From the NCBI GenBank assembly GCA_016708125.1, contig JADJGF010000001.1:310001-374000 (forward strand): 64,000 nt of DNA. Reading direction: 5' to 3'. Positions 34,768 through 45,957 of the stretch are shown piece after piece; position 1 is the stretch's first letter; each line of letters begins with the position of its first letter. The notes below the pieces were generated by a model that saw only the letters and a list, made by a program, of their open reading frames with translations, ran no database searches and was not told where the DNA came from. This DNA comes from Ignavibacteriota bacterium (GTDB taxonomy: Bacteria; Bacteroidota; Ignavibacteria; Ignavibacteriales; Melioribacteraceae). The translations under genes and the position numbers were made by a program.

Positions 34768-36867
34768 TTAACTTGCAGTAATTTTATTTGATTGTGTTTT
34801 TTCAATAATTTCTTGAGCTACGGATTTTGGTACCTCTGAATATCTTAAAAATTGCATTGAATAAATTGCTCTTCCTTGTGTCATAGATCTTACAGTAGTT
34901 GCGTAACCAAACATTTCTGCTAATGGAGCTGTAGCTTTAATAACTTGTGCATCCTTTCTTGAAGTAAATCCTTCTATTTTCCCTCTTCGTGAGTTTAAAT
35001 CTCCCATTACATCTCCCAAATATTCTTCTGGAGTTGTAACTTCTACACTCATCAAAGGTTCAAGAATAATCGGATTAGCCTTTTTTGCGCCTGCTTTGAA
35101 TCCCATTGAACCGGCAACCTTAAAGGAAATTTCATCAGAATCCACATCATGATACGAACCGTCAAAAATCCTAACTTTTACATCAACAACTGGATAACCG
35201 GCAAGCACTCCATTTTTCATTGCTTCTTGAACACCATTTGAAACTGGTGTAATATATTCTTTTGGAACAACTCCACCAACAATACCATTTTCAAACTCAA
35301 AACCTTTTCCAGGAGTATTGGGAGAAATTTCCAACCAAACGTGACCGTATTTTCCTCTACCGCCGCTTTGCTTAACAAATTTACCTTCAGCTTGTACTGT
35401 TTGAGTAATTGTTTCTCTATAAGCTACTTGCGGTTTTCCAACATTTGCATCAACCTTAAATTCTCTTTTCATTCTATCTACAAGTATTTCCAAATGCAAT
35501 TCACCCATACCGCTAATCAAAGTTTGGTTTGTTTCATCATCAACCATAACCTTAAATGTTGGATCCTCATCTGATAATTTTTGTAATGCTTCCGACAATT
35601 TATCTTGATCAGCTTTTGTTTTAGGTTCAATTGCAATTTGAATAACAGGTTGAGGGAATGCCATTTTTTCAAGAATAATTGCATCTTCTTCGGTACAAAG
35701 TGTATCACCAGTTCTTGTATTTTTCAATCCAACAAACGCAACAATATCTCCCGCTCTAATTTCTTCTACATCTGCTCTATGATTTGCATGCATTTCTAAA
35801 ATTCTTCCAACTCTTTCTTTTTTATCAGAAACAGAATTATAAACATACGAACCGGCTTTTAAACTTCCCGTATAAACTCTAACAAATGTCAATTTTCCCA
35901 CGTAGGGATCCGTCATAATTTTAAATGCAAGACCAGTAAATTTTTCTTTCTCATCAACTTTTCTTATAACTTTATCATCCTTAAATATATGATGAGCTTG
36001 TATTTCTGGTGTATCAACTGGTGACGGCAAAACATCAATAACAGTATCTAATAATTTTTGAACACCTTTATTCTTAAATGATGAACCACAAAGTACTGGA
36101 ATAATTTTTAATTCAATTGTTGCTTTTCTTAAAACACTTTTAATTTCTGCTTCTGTGATTTCTTTACCTTCTAAATATTTTTCAAGCAAAGAATCATCCA
36201 CATCCGAAACAGCTTCCAACATAAGTGTTCTGTACTTGTTTGTAACTCCCATCAAGTCTGTTGGGATTTCAATATCTTCAAAAATTGAACCCAAAGTATC
36301 TTCATTATACATTCTTGCTTTCATTGACATTAAATCAATAACGCCTGCAAACATATCACCTTCGCCAATCGGTAAGGTTATCGGAACAGCATTAGCGCCT
36401 AATCTTTCTTTCATCATATCAACAGCATGATAAAAATCTGCGCCTACTCTATCCATTTTGTTTACAAATGCAATTCTTGGAACTTTATATTTGTCTGCTT
36501 GTCTCCAAACTGTTTCTGATTGTGGCTCAACACCACCAACAGCGCAAAATAATGCAATCGCTCCATCAAGTACTCTTAAAGATCTTTCAACCTCTACAGT
36601 AAAATCAACGTGTCCGGGAGTATCAATTATATTTATTTGATGACCTTTCCATTCAGCAGTTGTAGCAGCACTTGTAATTGTAATTCCTCTTTCTTTTTCC
36701 TGTTCCATCCAATCCATCGTAGCCGCGCCATCATGAACTTCACCTAATTTATGTACTCTGCCAGTATAGTACAGAATTCTCTCTGTCGTCGTCGTTTTAC
36801 CAGCATCTATATGAGCCATAATGCCGATATTTCTTACTTTTGATATGTCAACTCTTTTTACAGCCAT
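34768..36867 (-). CDS. fusA: elongation factor G
   Basis: This 699-aa translocation GTPase has the P-loop AHIDAGKTTTTERILYYTG, the switch RGITITSAATT, DTPGHVDFTVEVERSLRVLDGA and NKMDRVGADF. Domains II-V follow, including YRETI and FVGLKNTRTGDTL. Length matches EF-G rather than the recycling paralogue or TetM-type protection proteins. It lies 19 bases after rpsG and 39 before tuf. Confidence 0.98.
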   Translation of the reverse strand: MAVKRVDISKVRNIGIMAHIDAGKTTTTERILYYTGRVHKLGEVHDGAATMDWMEQEKERGITITSAATTAEWKGHQINIIDTPGHVDFTVEVERSLRVLDGAIALFCAVGGVEPQSETVWRQADKYKVPRIAFVNKMDRVGADFYHAVDMMKERLGANAVPITLPIGEGDMFAGVIDLMSMKARMYNEDTLGSIFEDIEIPTDLMGVTNKYRTLMLEAVSDVDDSLLEKYLEGKEITEAEIKSVLRKATIELKIIPVLCGSSFKNKGVQKLLDTVIDVLPSPVDTPEIQAHHIFKDDKVIRKVDEKEKFTGLAFKIMTDPYVGKLTFVRVYTGSLKAGSYVYNSVSDKKERVGRILEMHANHRADVEEIRAGDIVAFVGLKNTRTGDTLCTEEDAIILEKMAFPQPVIQIAIEPKTKADQDKLSEALQKLSDEDPTFKVMVDDETNQTLISGMGELHLEILVDRMKREFKVDANVGKPQVAYRETITQTVQAEGKFVKQSGGRGKYGHVWLEISPNTPGKGFEFENGIVGGVVPKEYITPVSNGVQEAMKNGVLAGYPVVDVKVRIFDGSYHDVDSDEISFKVAGSMGFKAGAKKANPIILEPLMSVEVTTPEEYLGDVMGDLNSRRGKIEGFTSRKDAQVIKATAPLAEMFGYATTVRSMTQGRAIYSMQFLRYSEVPKSVAQEIIEKTQSNKITAS

Positions 36868-36886
36868 TTACTCTATCTACTTTCCT

Positions 36887-37354
36887 TTACCATTTGAAAT
36901 GAGCAAACGCTTTGTTTGCTTCAGCCATTCTATGAACATCTTCTTTTTTCTTAACTGCAGAACCTTCACCATTTGAAGCAGCTAATAATTCAGCAGCTAA
37001 TTTTGCAGTCATAGTTTTATCTTTTCTATCTCTTGAATAATTCTTTAACCATCTAAATGCTAATGCAACTCTTCTTTCTGGTCTAACTTCCATCGGAACT
37101 TGATATGTTGCACCGCCAACTCTTCGACTTCTAACTTCGACATATGGTTGAACATTTCCAACTGCTTTCTTAAAGACGTCAAGAGCAGGTTTCTTTGTTT
37201 TCTCTTCTAAAAGTTCAAAACTACCGTAAACAACTTTTCTTGCAACGGTTTTTTTACCATCCCACATAATATAATTGATAAATTTTGCTACTAATAAATC
37301 ATTATACTTTGGATCTGGTTTAATGTATCTTTTTTCTGCTCGTCTTTTTCTCAT
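36887..37354 (-). CDS. rpsG: ribosomal protein S7
   Basis: This 155-aa head assembly protein begins MRKRRAEKRYIKPDPKYND. It contains VEVRSRRVGGATYQVPMEV and ends HRMAEANKAFAHFKW. It starts 6 bases after rpsL and precedes fusA by 19. Confidence 0.98.
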   Translation of the reverse strand: MRKRRAEKRYIKPDPKYNDLLVAKFINYIMWDGKKTVARKVVYGSFELLEEKTKKPALDVFKKAVGNVQPYVEVRSRRVGGATYQVPMEVRPERRVALAFRWLKNYSRDRKDKTMTAKLAAELLAASNGEGSAVKKKEDVHRMAEANKAFAHFKW

Positions 37355-37360
37355 AATTTT

Positions 37361-37738
37361 TTATTTTGATTTTGGTTTTTTAGTGCCGTATTTAGATCTA
37401 CCTTTTTTTCTTTCATCAACACCGCTTGTATCTAAGGCGCCTCTGATAATGTGATATCTAACTCCTGGTAAATCTTTAATTCTTCCACCTCTAATTAGAA
37501 CAATTGAATGCTCTTGTAAATTATGTCCTTCTCCAGGAATATATGCTGTTACTTCATTACCATTTGTTAAACGAACTCTTGCAACTTTTCTTAATGCAGA
37601 ATTTGGTTTTTTAGGGGTTGTTGTATAAACCCTGGTACAAACTCCGCGTTTTTGTGGACAAGCATTTAATGCCGGTGCCTTGTTTTTTGCAAGAATTTGT
37701 GTTCTACCTTTTCTAACCAACTGACTTATTGTTGGCAC
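37361..37738 (-). CDS. rpsL: ribosomal protein S12
   Basis: This 125-aa decoding-centre protein has the two conserved loops TTPKKPNSALRKVARVRL and IPGEGHNLQEHS. The lysine and proline positions linked to streptomycin resistance look wild type. The start is GTG. It is the first gene of the str group, 113 bases after the rpoC stop, a gap that holds the rpoC terminator and presumably a promoter. Confidence 0.98.
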   Translation of the reverse strand: MPTISQLVRKGRTQILAKNKAPALNACPQKRGVCTRVYTTTPKKPNSALRKVARVRLTNGNEVTAYIPGEGHNLQEHSIVLIRGGRIKDLPGVRYHIIRGALDTSGVDERKKGRSKYGTKKPKSK

Positions 37739-37784
37739 TGATTTCCTCCGTTTACTTTAGCACTTATAAAAAATTCAGACTCAA

Positions 37785-37817
37785 AATATAAAAATATCCC
37801 TTGGGATTAGCAAGGGA
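37785..37817 (-). terminator. terminator after rpoC
   Basis: TCCCTTG (37797-37803) pairs with CAAGGGA (37811-37817) around GGATTAG. On the minus strand the stem is followed by ATATTTTTATATTTT. It lies about 35 bases past the rpoC stop and separates the rpoBC and str groups. Confidence 0.75.
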
Positions 37818-37851
37818 CATCAAATAATTTTTACATTATTTTTAATAATTT

Positions 37852-40800
37852 TTACGCTTCAACTTGTTCAGATACTTCAGTTACTTCACCTTCTTTATTT
37901 TCTTCGTCAACGGTTAAGATTATATTTTCATATTTTTTTAGCCCGGTACCTGCAGGAATAATATGACCCATAATTACGTTCTCTTTTAAGCCACCCAATA
38001 TATCAACTTTTGCAGAAATAGCTGCATTTGTGAGTACTTTAGTTGTTTCTTGGAAGGAAGCCGCTGATAAGAAACTTTCGGTTGAAAGAGCTGCCTGCGT
38101 AATTCCTAACAAAATATTTCCAAATGTTGCAGGTTCAGAATCCCTAATCTCAACTTTTTCTTTATCTTTTCTCGTAAGCTCAGTGTTTAATTCTCTGTGT
38201 TTACTTCTTGTAATTAAATCTCCAGCCATCAAATTAGAACCACCCGGATTTTCAACTACAACCATAGATTTAACTTTTTCGTTTTCTTCAATAAATTTGA
38301 TTCTATTTACCAAATCTTCTTCAATAAATAAAGAATCTCCCGATGAAATTACTTGTAATTTTTGCAGCATTTGTTTAACAATAACTTCTATATGTTTATC
38401 ATTAATTTTTACACCTTGAAGTCTGTAAACATCCTGTATTTCATTTACAAGATATTCTTGAACCGCATTTGTTCCTTTAATTTTCAAAATATCATGCGGA
38501 TCAATTGGTCCGTCGGTTATTTTTTCACCAGCAGGAATTTCATCATTCTCCTGAACTAAAATGTGTTTTCCGTAAGAGACATTGTATACTTTTTGTATCG
38601 ATCCATCAAATGATTCAATTATTATCTCGCGAGAACCTTTTTTTCTTGCTCCAAATTTTACAATTCCTTCAATTTCAGATACAACTGCAGGATCATGCGG
38701 ACTACGAGCTTCAAATAATTCAGTAACTCTTGGTAAGCCGCCAGTGATGTCACGAGATTTTGAAGTTGATTTTGAAATTTTTGCTAAAATTGTTCCGGCA
38801 TCAACTTTTTCACCTTCGTCTATAGCTAAATAAGCGCTTGTTGGAAGGTTGAATACTTTTTCACTTCCATCTTCTCCATAGATTTTAATACTCGGAGTTA
38901 AATTTTTATCTTTGGATTCTATAACAACTTTTTGAACGTGTCCAGTTTGTTCATCAGCAACTTGTTGAATTGTTACATTATCAACAAAATCTACAAAAGA
39001 AACTCGGCCAGCCAAATCTGTTAAAATTACGGCATTATAAGGATCGTGATTATATAAAGCAAATTTCTTCTTTACTGATTGACCATCATTAACTAAAAGT
39101 TCTGAACCATATGGAATATCATATTTTTTAATTTGACGATTATCATCATCATAAATTCCAATTGAACCACGACGTCCTGTTACAACTTTTACCATTCCTC
39201 TAAAATCTTGCTTTTCTACATATGAAATTCTATCAAATTGGACTTTACCTTCAACACTTGATTCTACTTGAGATTGACTTGCTATACGTGATGAAGTTCC
39301 GCCAAGATGGAAAGTTCTAAGTGTTAACTGTGTACCGGGTTCACCAATTGATTGAGCAGCTACAATTCCCACTGCTTCACCAATATCTGCAATATTTCCC
39401 GTAGTTAAATTTCTACCGTAACATTTTGCACAAACACCGCGTTTTGATTCACATGTTAAAACTGTTCTAATATAAACTGAATCAATATTTGCTTCATCAA
39501 TTCTTTCGGCAATTTCTTCCGAAATCAATTCACCGGCTTCAATAATTAACTCATCAGTCTTAGGATCATAAACATCTTCTTGGGTTGTTCTTCCAATAAT
39601 TCTTTCTGCTAATGGTTCTCTTTCTAATTCAACATCTTTAAGAGCGGAAATATAAACCCCTCTAATTGTTCCACAATCAACTTCAGAGATAATAACGTCT
39701 TGAGCAACATCGCAAAGCCTTCTCGTTAAATAACCGGCATCAGCAGTTTTTAAGGCAGTATCTGCAAGACCTTTTCTCGCACCGTGAGTTGAAATAAAAT
39801 ACTCAAGAACTGAAAGACCTTCTTTAAAATTTGCAACAATCGGATTTTCAATAATTTCACCAGATTGGCCAGTTAAACTTTTTTGAGGTTTCATCATCAA
39901 TCCTCTCATTCCGGCTAACTGACGAACTTGCTCTTGAGAACCTCTCGCACCGGAATCAACCATCATATGAAGTGAATTAAATCCGTGCTGATCTACTTTA
40001 ATTTTTTCCATCAAGGATTTAGAAACATCATTTGTGGTATGTGTCCAAACGTCAATAATTTTGTTGTAACGTTCAGCATCGGTTATCAGACCTTGTTCAT
40101 GTTCATCTAAAATTGATGATACTTTTTTGTTAGAATCATTAATCAAAGTTTTCTTTTCTTCTGGAACAATCATGTCGCTGAAACTAATTGAAATTCCAGC
40201 CTTTGTTGCATATTTGAAACCGAGGTCTTTCAAATTATCCAAAAACTTTGAAGTTACTTCATTACCTAATTTTATAAACATTTTATAGATAAAACCGCTG
40301 AAAACTTTTTTGATTAAAAGTTCATTGAAAAATTGCATTTCTTTTGGAACTATTTGATTAAATATTACTCTGCCAGTGGTTGTTTCAATAAATTTGCCAT
40401 CAAATTTATATTTAATTTTTGCATGCAAATCTAATTCATTTGCATTGTAAGCAATTATAACTTCTTTTTCACCGCTGTACATTGAGCCTTCACCTTTTGC
40501 TCCGGCTCTAACTTTTGTCAAATAATAACATCCCAAAACAATATCTTGAGTCGGAACAACAATTGGACTTCCGTTTTGCGGTGATAAAATATTATGACTT
40601 GAAAGCATTAGTACCGATGCTTCTAATTGAGCTTCAAATGATAATGGAACGTGCACAGCCATTTGATCACCGTCAAAATCCGCATTGAACGCTGTACAAA
40701 CCATTGGGTGAAGCTGAATTGCTTTTCCATCAATTAATTTTGGTTGAAATGCTTGAATACCTAATCTGTGCAATGTTGGTGCGCGGTTTAACAATACCGG

Positions 40801-42090
40801 ATGACCAACTATTAATTTTTCAAGAATATCCCAAACAATAGCTTCTTTTCTATCCACAGCTTTTCTTGCACTTTTTACAGTTTTATAATATCCGCGATCT
40901 AATAATTTTCTAATGATAAATGGTTTAAAAAGTTCAACAGCCATATCTTTGGGAAGACCGCATTCGTGAAGCTTTAATTCCGGACCAACAACAATTACAG
41001 ATCTTCCGGAATAATCAACTCTTTTTCCTAATAAGTTTTGTCTAAATCTTCCTTGTTTACCTTTAAGCATATCACTCAAAGATTTTAGAGGACGATTTCC
41101 ATCACTTCTTACTGCGCTTGAACGTCTTGAATTATCAAATAATGCGTCAACTGATTCTTGAAGCATTCGTTTCTCATTTCGCAAAATTACTTCAGGAGCT
41201 TTAATATCAATTAATCTTTTCAAACGATTATTTCTAATAATTACTCTTCTATACAAATCATTTAGATCACTTGTTGCAAAGCGTCCGCCTTCCAAAGGAA
41301 CTAATGGTCTTAATTCTGGTGGAATAACAGGAACAACACTTAATACCATCCATTCTGGTCTATTCGGAACTTTTCCTTCATATTCTCTAAATGCCTCTAA
41401 TACTCTTAATCTTTTAAGAAGATCAGCGCTTTTTTGTTGTGAAGTTTCTTTTTTTAATTCAGCTTTCAATTCTCTAAATGTCTTTTCAACATCTACACCT
41501 TTAAGAAGATAACGAACACCATCACCACCAATTTTGGCAACGAATTTTTTTGGATTATCATCATCTAAAGCATCATTATCATGCGGAAGTGAATTTAGGA
41601 TTTCAAAATATTGGTCTTCGGAAATTAAATCTTTATGATTTAAACCCGTAACTCCCGGATTGATAACTGCATAAGATTCATAATAAATGATTTTTTCTAA
41701 ATCTTTTGTTTTCATTCCAATAATATTTCCAATTTTGGAAGGCAAAGATTTGAAAAACCAAATATGTACAACCGGAACTGCAAGGTTAATATGTCCCATT
41801 CGTTCGCGTCTTACACTTTTAAGAATTACTTCAACACCGCAACGATCGCAAACAATTCCTTTATATCTGATACCTTTATACTTACCGCAAGCACATTCCC
41901 AATCTTTTACAGGTCCAAATATTTTTTCACAAAAAAGTCCATCTTTTTCCGGTCTAAATGATCTATAATTAATTGTCTCCGGTTTTGTTACTTCTCCATG
42001 CGAACGCGAGAGAATATCATCCGGACTTGCTAAACTTACTGTTAGTTTATCAATATGCTTAACTTTAGCTTCTTGATTTCTAAATCTCAT
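37852..42090 (-). CDS. rpoC: RNA polymerase beta-prime subunit
   Basis: This is the 1412-aa catalytic subunit. The N-terminal zinc site uses C66, C68, C81 and C84. The magnesium-binding NADFDGD is at 469-475. The second zinc cluster is in CESKRGVCAKCYGRNL near residue 880, followed by the bridge/trigger-loop sequences EAVGIVAAQSIGEPGTQLTLRTFH. The long C-terminal half follows the Bacteroidota arrangement. It lies 39 bases after rpoB and is closed by a terminator. Confidence 0.98.
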   Translation of the reverse strand: MRFRNQEAKVKHIDKLTVSLASPDDILSRSHGEVTKPETINYRSFRPEKDGLFCEKIFGPVKDWECACGKYKGIRYKGIVCDRCGVEVILKSVRRERMGHINLAVPVVHIWFFKSLPSKIGNIIGMKTKDLEKIIYYESYAVINPGVTGLNHKDLISEDQYFEILNSLPHDNDALDDDNPKKFVAKIGGDGVRYLLKGVDVEKTFRELKAELKKETSQQKSADLLKRLRVLEAFREYEGKVPNRPEWMVLSVVPVIPPELRPLVPLEGGRFATSDLNDLYRRVIIRNNRLKRLIDIKAPEVILRNEKRMLQESVDALFDNSRRSSAVRSDGNRPLKSLSDMLKGKQGRFRQNLLGKRVDYSGRSVIVVGPELKLHECGLPKDMAVELFKPFIIRKLLDRGYYKTVKSARKAVDRKEAIVWDILEKLIVGHPVLLNRAPTLHRLGIQAFQPKLIDGKAIQLHPMVCTAFNADFDGDQMAVHVPLSFEAQLEASVLMLSSHNILSPQNGSPIVVPTQDIVLGCYYLTKVRAGAKGEGSMYSGEKEVIIAYNANELDLHAKIKYKFDGKFIETTTGRVIFNQIVPKEMQFFNELLIKKVFSGFIYKMFIKLGNEVTSKFLDNLKDLGFKYATKAGISISFSDMIVPEEKKTLINDSNKKVSSILDEHEQGLITDAERYNKIIDVWTHTTNDVSKSLMEKIKVDQHGFNSLHMMVDSGARGSQEQVRQLAGMRGLMMKPQKSLTGQSGEIIENPIVANFKEGLSVLEYFISTHGARKGLADTALKTADAGYLTRRLCDVAQDVIISEVDCGTIRGVYISALKDVELEREPLAERIIGRTTQEDVYDPKTDELIIEAGELISEEIAERIDEANIDSVYIRTVLTCESKRGVCAKCYGRNLTTGNIADIGEAVGIVAAQSIGEPGTQLTLRTFHLGGTSSRIASQSQVESSVEGKVQFDRISYVEKQDFRGMVKVVTGRRGSIGIYDDDNRQIKKYDIPYGSELLVNDGQSVKKKFALYNHDPYNAVILTDLAGRVSFVDFVDNVTIQQVADEQTGHVQKVVIESKDKNLTPSIKIYGEDGSEKVFNLPTSAYLAIDEGEKVDAGTILAKISKSTSKSRDITGGLPRVTELFEARSPHDPAVVSEIEGIVKFGARKKGSREIIIESFDGSIQKVYNVSYGKHILVQENDEIPAGEKITDGPIDPHDILKIKGTNAVQEYLVNEIQDVYRLQGVKINDKHIEVIVKQMLQKLQVISSGDSLFIEEDLVNRIKFIEENEKVKSMVVVENPGGSNLMAGDLITRSKHRELNTELTRKDKEKVEIRDSEPATFGNILLGITQAALSTESFLSAASFQETTKVLTNAAISAKVDILGGLKENVIMGHIIPAGTGLKKYENIILTVDEENKEGEVTEVSEQVEA

Positions 42091-42129
42091 TAAACTTTCT
42101 CCTTAAAACAAAAAATAATTTAGTTTTAA

Positions 42130-45100
42130 TTAGTTCACTTTAATATCAAGGCCTAAACCTTGAAGCTCTTTAATTAACACATTAAATGATTCAGGCACAT
42201 TTGGTTTGCCTAAATTTTCACCTTTTACAATAGCTTCATAAGTTTTAGCTCTACCTGTAACATCATCACTTTTTACTGTTAAAATTTCTTGCAATATGTG
42301 TGCAGCTCCATAGCCTTCAAGCGCCCAAACTTCCATTTCACCAAATCTTTGACCGCCAAATTGTGCTTTACCACCCAATGGCTGTTGAGTAATTAATGAA
42401 TATGGTCCTATTGATCTTGCATGAAGTTTATCTTCAACCATATGACCTAACTTTAACATATAGATATATCCGCATGTAACTTTTTGGTCAAATTTTTCAC
42501 CAGTTCTTCCATCATAAAGAGTTGCTTTACTTCCAGCAGGAAGCCCAGCCTTTTCCAAAAATTCATCAACATTTGTGTAGCTTGCACCGTCAAAAATTGG
42601 AGTTTCAAATTTTACTCCTAATTTCTTTCCAACCCATCCTAACGCTGTTTCATAAAGTTGACCAAGGTTCATACGAGATGGTACACCTAATGGATTTAAT
42701 ACTATATCAACCGGAGTTCCATCTTCGTGATACGGCATATCTTCCACAGGAACTATCTTTGCTACAACGCCTTTGTTTCCGTGTCTACCAGCCATTTTAT
42801 CGCCTACGGAAAGTTTTCTCTTCTTGGCAACATAAACTTTTGCTAATTGAACAATTCCCGGAGGTAATTCATCTCCACTTTGTATATTGGTTTTTTCTCT
42901 TTTAAATTCTTCATTTATATCAGACAGAACATTAAAATAATTAACAAAAACTTTTTTAACTATTTTATTATCACCTGCATCTTTATACCAATCTTGTGTA
43001 TAATCTAATTTTGCAACATCAGCAATTCCGGGGAAAGTGGAATCCTTAATCACTGTTCCACTTCTAAGAACTACAGAACCATCTAAATCTCTTACACCAA
43101 CTGTAGTTTTACCTTCACCAATTTTGGTGAGTTTTGCAACCAATTTTTTATAATGATTTTCAGTTGAATCTTGATTTTTCTTTTCAAGAAAGTCGATTTC
43201 TTTTTTCTCCATCTTTTTAGATTCTGGATCTTTTTTCTTTCTGCTAAAAAGTCTGGTTTTGATTACAATTCCTTTTAATCCGGGAGGTGCTTTCATAGAT
43301 GCATCTTTAACATCACCAGCTTTATCTCCAAAAATCGCTTTTAGTAATTTTTCTTCAGGGGTAGGATCAGATTCACCCTTAGGTGTAATTTTTCCAATTA
43401 GAATTTCACCTTCTTGAACAATAGCTCCTTCACGGATTATTCCATTTTCATCAAGATTTTTTGTAGCTTCTTCGCTAACATTTGGAATATCTCTAGTTAA
43501 TTCTTCTTCACCGCGTTTAGTTTCTCTAACTTGAAGTTCAAATTCTTCAATATGAATTGAAGTAAATGCATCATCCGCTACCATTTTTTCACTAATTACA
43601 ATAGCATCTTCAAAATTGTAACCATTCCAAGGCATGAATGCAACGGAAACGTTTCTTCCAAGAGCGAGTTCTCCGCCTTCAATTGCCGGTCCATCTGCAA
43701 GAACATCACTTTTCTTAACTCTCTGTCCAATTTTTACAACCGGAATTTGATTAAAACAAGTTTCTTGGTTAGTTCCGGTAAATTTGGTTAATTTATATTC
43801 AATTCTTCTTTCATCATCAAAATTTGTAATTGCGGCTTCACTATCTGAATCAATATCATACTTCACAATAATTGTTTTTGCATCAACATATTCAACAACT
43901 CCCAAATCTTCAGCCACAATAACCGAACGAGAATCATGAGCTACAATTTGTTCCATTCCGGTTCCTACAATTGGAGCTTGAGGTTTTAAAAGAGGAACAG
44001 CTTGACGCTGCATGTTTGAACCCATAAGTGCACGGTTAGCATCATCATGTTCTAAGAATGGAATTAAAGCGGCTCCAGCACTTACTATTTGAGATGGTGC
44101 AACGTCCATAAAATGAACTTGGTCCGGGACAACTACAGGAAACTCACCTTTATAACGGCATTTTACTCTTGGATTTATATACTCGCCTTTTTCCGTAATT
44201 GGTGCATTAGCCTGAGCAATTGTAAATGCATCTTCTTCATCTGCATTTAAGTAATGAACTTCTTTTGTTACTTTTCCGTCTTTAACTTTCCGATAAGGAG
44301 TTTCTAAAAATCCATAACTATTAACTCTTGAGTAAATTGTTAAAGAAGAAATAAGACCAATATTCGGTCCTTCAGGAGTTTCAATTGGACATAGCCTCCC
44401 GTAATGAGAATGGTGAACGTCACGAACTTCAAAACCAGCTCTTTCTCTTGTTAATCCGCCGGGTCCTAATGCAGAAACTCTTCTCTTGTGTGTTAATTCA
44501 GATAATGGATTTGTTTGATCCATAAATTGAGAAAGTTGGTTAGTTCCAAAAAAAGCATTAATTACACTGCTCATTGTTCGCGCATTTACTAAATCTTGAG
44601 GCTGCATATTTTCCGTATCGCGCATGTTCATTCGTTCTTTTATTGTGCGAGCCATTCTTGCCAAACCAACATTATATTGCTGCATTAACTGCTCACCAAC
44701 CGTTCTTACACGTCTGTTTCCTAAATGATCAATATCATCAACATTTACGTTTCCAACTTTCAGTTTAATAATACTTGCCATAATTGCAACTATATCTTCC
44801 GGAGTTAGAACAGTTTTATTCAAGGGAATATTTAATCCCAATTTATCATTCATTCTAAATCTGCCAACTTCACCAAGATCATATCTTTTTTCGTTAAAAA
44901 ATAATTTATCAATTAACGATTCGGCAGTTTCAATATCCGGGGCTTCACCCGATCTAAGCTGTCTATAAATTGCAAAAAGTGCTTCTTCTTTTGTTTTTGA
45001 AGAGTCTTTTCTTATTGTATTCAAAATTAAATTTTGATCTTGGTTTGAATCGGAATTTATCAATTTAATTGTTTTCAAACCGGAATCTTTTAAATTATCT

Positions 45101-45906
45101 ATAATTTCTTCGGTTAGTTCATCATCTTTTGCAACAAATATTTCACCCGTTGAAGTATCAATTAAATCTTCAGCTGATAATCTTCCCACAAATGTTTCAT
45201 CTAAATTGCTAATTTTCTCTTCAACAACTAAATTAAATAATTTTAAGATTTCCTCATCAGTTGTATAATTTATTGCTCTAAGCAATGTTGATGCTGGAAA
45301 TTTCTTTCTTCTATCGATATAAACATACATAACATGATTTATATCAGTTGCAAATTCAACCCATGAACCTCTAAATGGAATAATTCTAGCTGAATAAATT
45401 GGGGTTCCATTTGGGTGAACTGATTGCGAAAATGCTACGCCGGGAGATCTGTGTAATTGACTTACAATTACTCTTTCTGCACCATTTATTATAAATGTTC
45501 CGCTATTTGTTAAAAACGGAAGATTTCCTAAATAAACATCTTGTTCAACTGAGTTTACGTATTCTTCGGTTTCATCATCTTTTGTTGATAATCTTAATTT
45601 TGCTTTTAGAGGTGCAGCATATGTTAATCCTCTTTCTTCGCATTCGTTCAAAGAATATCTTGGTTTTTCGATATTATAACTAATAAAATCAAGCCGATAA
45701 AACTCTTTGTTATCAAAAATTGGAAAATTTGAAATAAATGTTGCTTGTAAACCTTTGTTCTCCCTTTTTTCCGGAGGCACACCTAACTGCAAGAATTCTT
45801 CAAAAGAATCTAACTGAACATTTAATAAATCCGGAATATCAACCGTAGGCATAATGGAGGCAAATGTGATACGATTATTTTTCTTGTTAATTTTATGTTT
45901 CTCCAA
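42130..45906 (-). CDS. rpoB: RNA polymerase beta subunit
   Basis: This subunit (1258 aa from the chosen start) holds the rifampicin pocket. FFGTNQLSQFMDQTNPLSEL and THKRRVSALGPGGLTRERAG retain the residues of rifampicin-sensitive enzymes. Also present are RDVHHSHYGRLCPIETPEG and the C-terminal GGQRFGEMEVWALE. There is no ATG near the start. I prefer the TTG at 45906 (MEKHKINKKNN), which has GAGAGG seven bases upstream. A TTG at 45921 would overlap that site. A strong hairpin lies in the 114-base gap after rplL. Confidence 0.96.
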   Translation of the reverse strand: MEKHKINKKNNRITFASIMPTVDIPDLLNVQLDSFEEFLQLGVPPEKRENKGLQATFISNFPIFDNKEFYRLDFISYNIEKPRYSLNECEERGLTYAAPLKAKLRLSTKDDETEEYVNSVEQDVYLGNLPFLTNSGTFIINGAERVIVSQLHRSPGVAFSQSVHPNGTPIYSARIIPFRGSWVEFATDINHVMYVYIDRRKKFPASTLLRAINYTTDEEILKLFNLVVEEKISNLDETFVGRLSAEDLIDTSTGEIFVAKDDELTEEIIDNLKDSGLKTIKLINSDSNQDQNLILNTIRKDSSKTKEEALFAIYRQLRSGEAPDIETAESLIDKLFFNEKRYDLGEVGRFRMNDKLGLNIPLNKTVLTPEDIVAIMASIIKLKVGNVNVDDIDHLGNRRVRTVGEQLMQQYNVGLARMARTIKERMNMRDTENMQPQDLVNARTMSSVINAFFGTNQLSQFMDQTNPLSELTHKRRVSALGPGGLTRERAGFEVRDVHHSHYGRLCPIETPEGPNIGLISSLTIYSRVNSYGFLETPYRKVKDGKVTKEVHYLNADEEDAFTIAQANAPITEKGEYINPRVKCRYKGEFPVVVPDQVHFMDVAPSQIVSAGAALIPFLEHDDANRALMGSNMQRQAVPLLKPQAPIVGTGMEQIVAHDSRSVIVAEDLGVVEYVDAKTIIVKYDIDSDSEAAITNFDDERRIEYKLTKFTGTNQETCFNQIPVVKIGQRVKKSDVLADGPAIEGGELALGRNVSVAFMPWNGYNFEDAIVISEKMVADDAFTSIHIEEFELQVRETKRGEEELTRDIPNVSEEATKNLDENGIIREGAIVQEGEILIGKITPKGESDPTPEEKLLKAIFGDKAGDVKDASMKAPPGLKGIVIKTRLFSRKKKDPESKKMEKKEIDFLEKKNQDSTENHYKKLVAKLTKIGEGKTTVGVRDLDGSVVLRSGTVIKDSTFPGIADVAKLDYTQDWYKDAGDNKIVKKVFVNYFNVLSDINEEFKREKTNIQSGDELPPGIVQLAKVYVAKKRKLSVGDKMAGRHGNKGVVAKIVPVEDMPYHEDGTPVDIVLNPLGVPSRMNLGQLYETALGWVGKKLGVKFETPIFDGASYTNVDEFLEKAGLPAGSKATLYDGRTGEKFDQKVTCGYIYMLKLGHMVEDKLHARSIGPYSLITQQPLGGKAQFGGQRFGEMEVWALEGYGAAHILQEILTVKSDDVTGRAKTYEAIVKGENLGKPNVPESFNVLIKELQGLGLDIKVN

Positions 45907-45957
45907 GCCGATACCTCTCAAAAGAATTAAACTAAAAATTTGTTTTTAAATGCACGA

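Noticed and set aside
37739..37796. Promoter for the str operon
   Set aside because: TATAAG and TTGAGT are present but with wrong spacing, and no Bacteroidota-type TAnnTTTG fits exactly.
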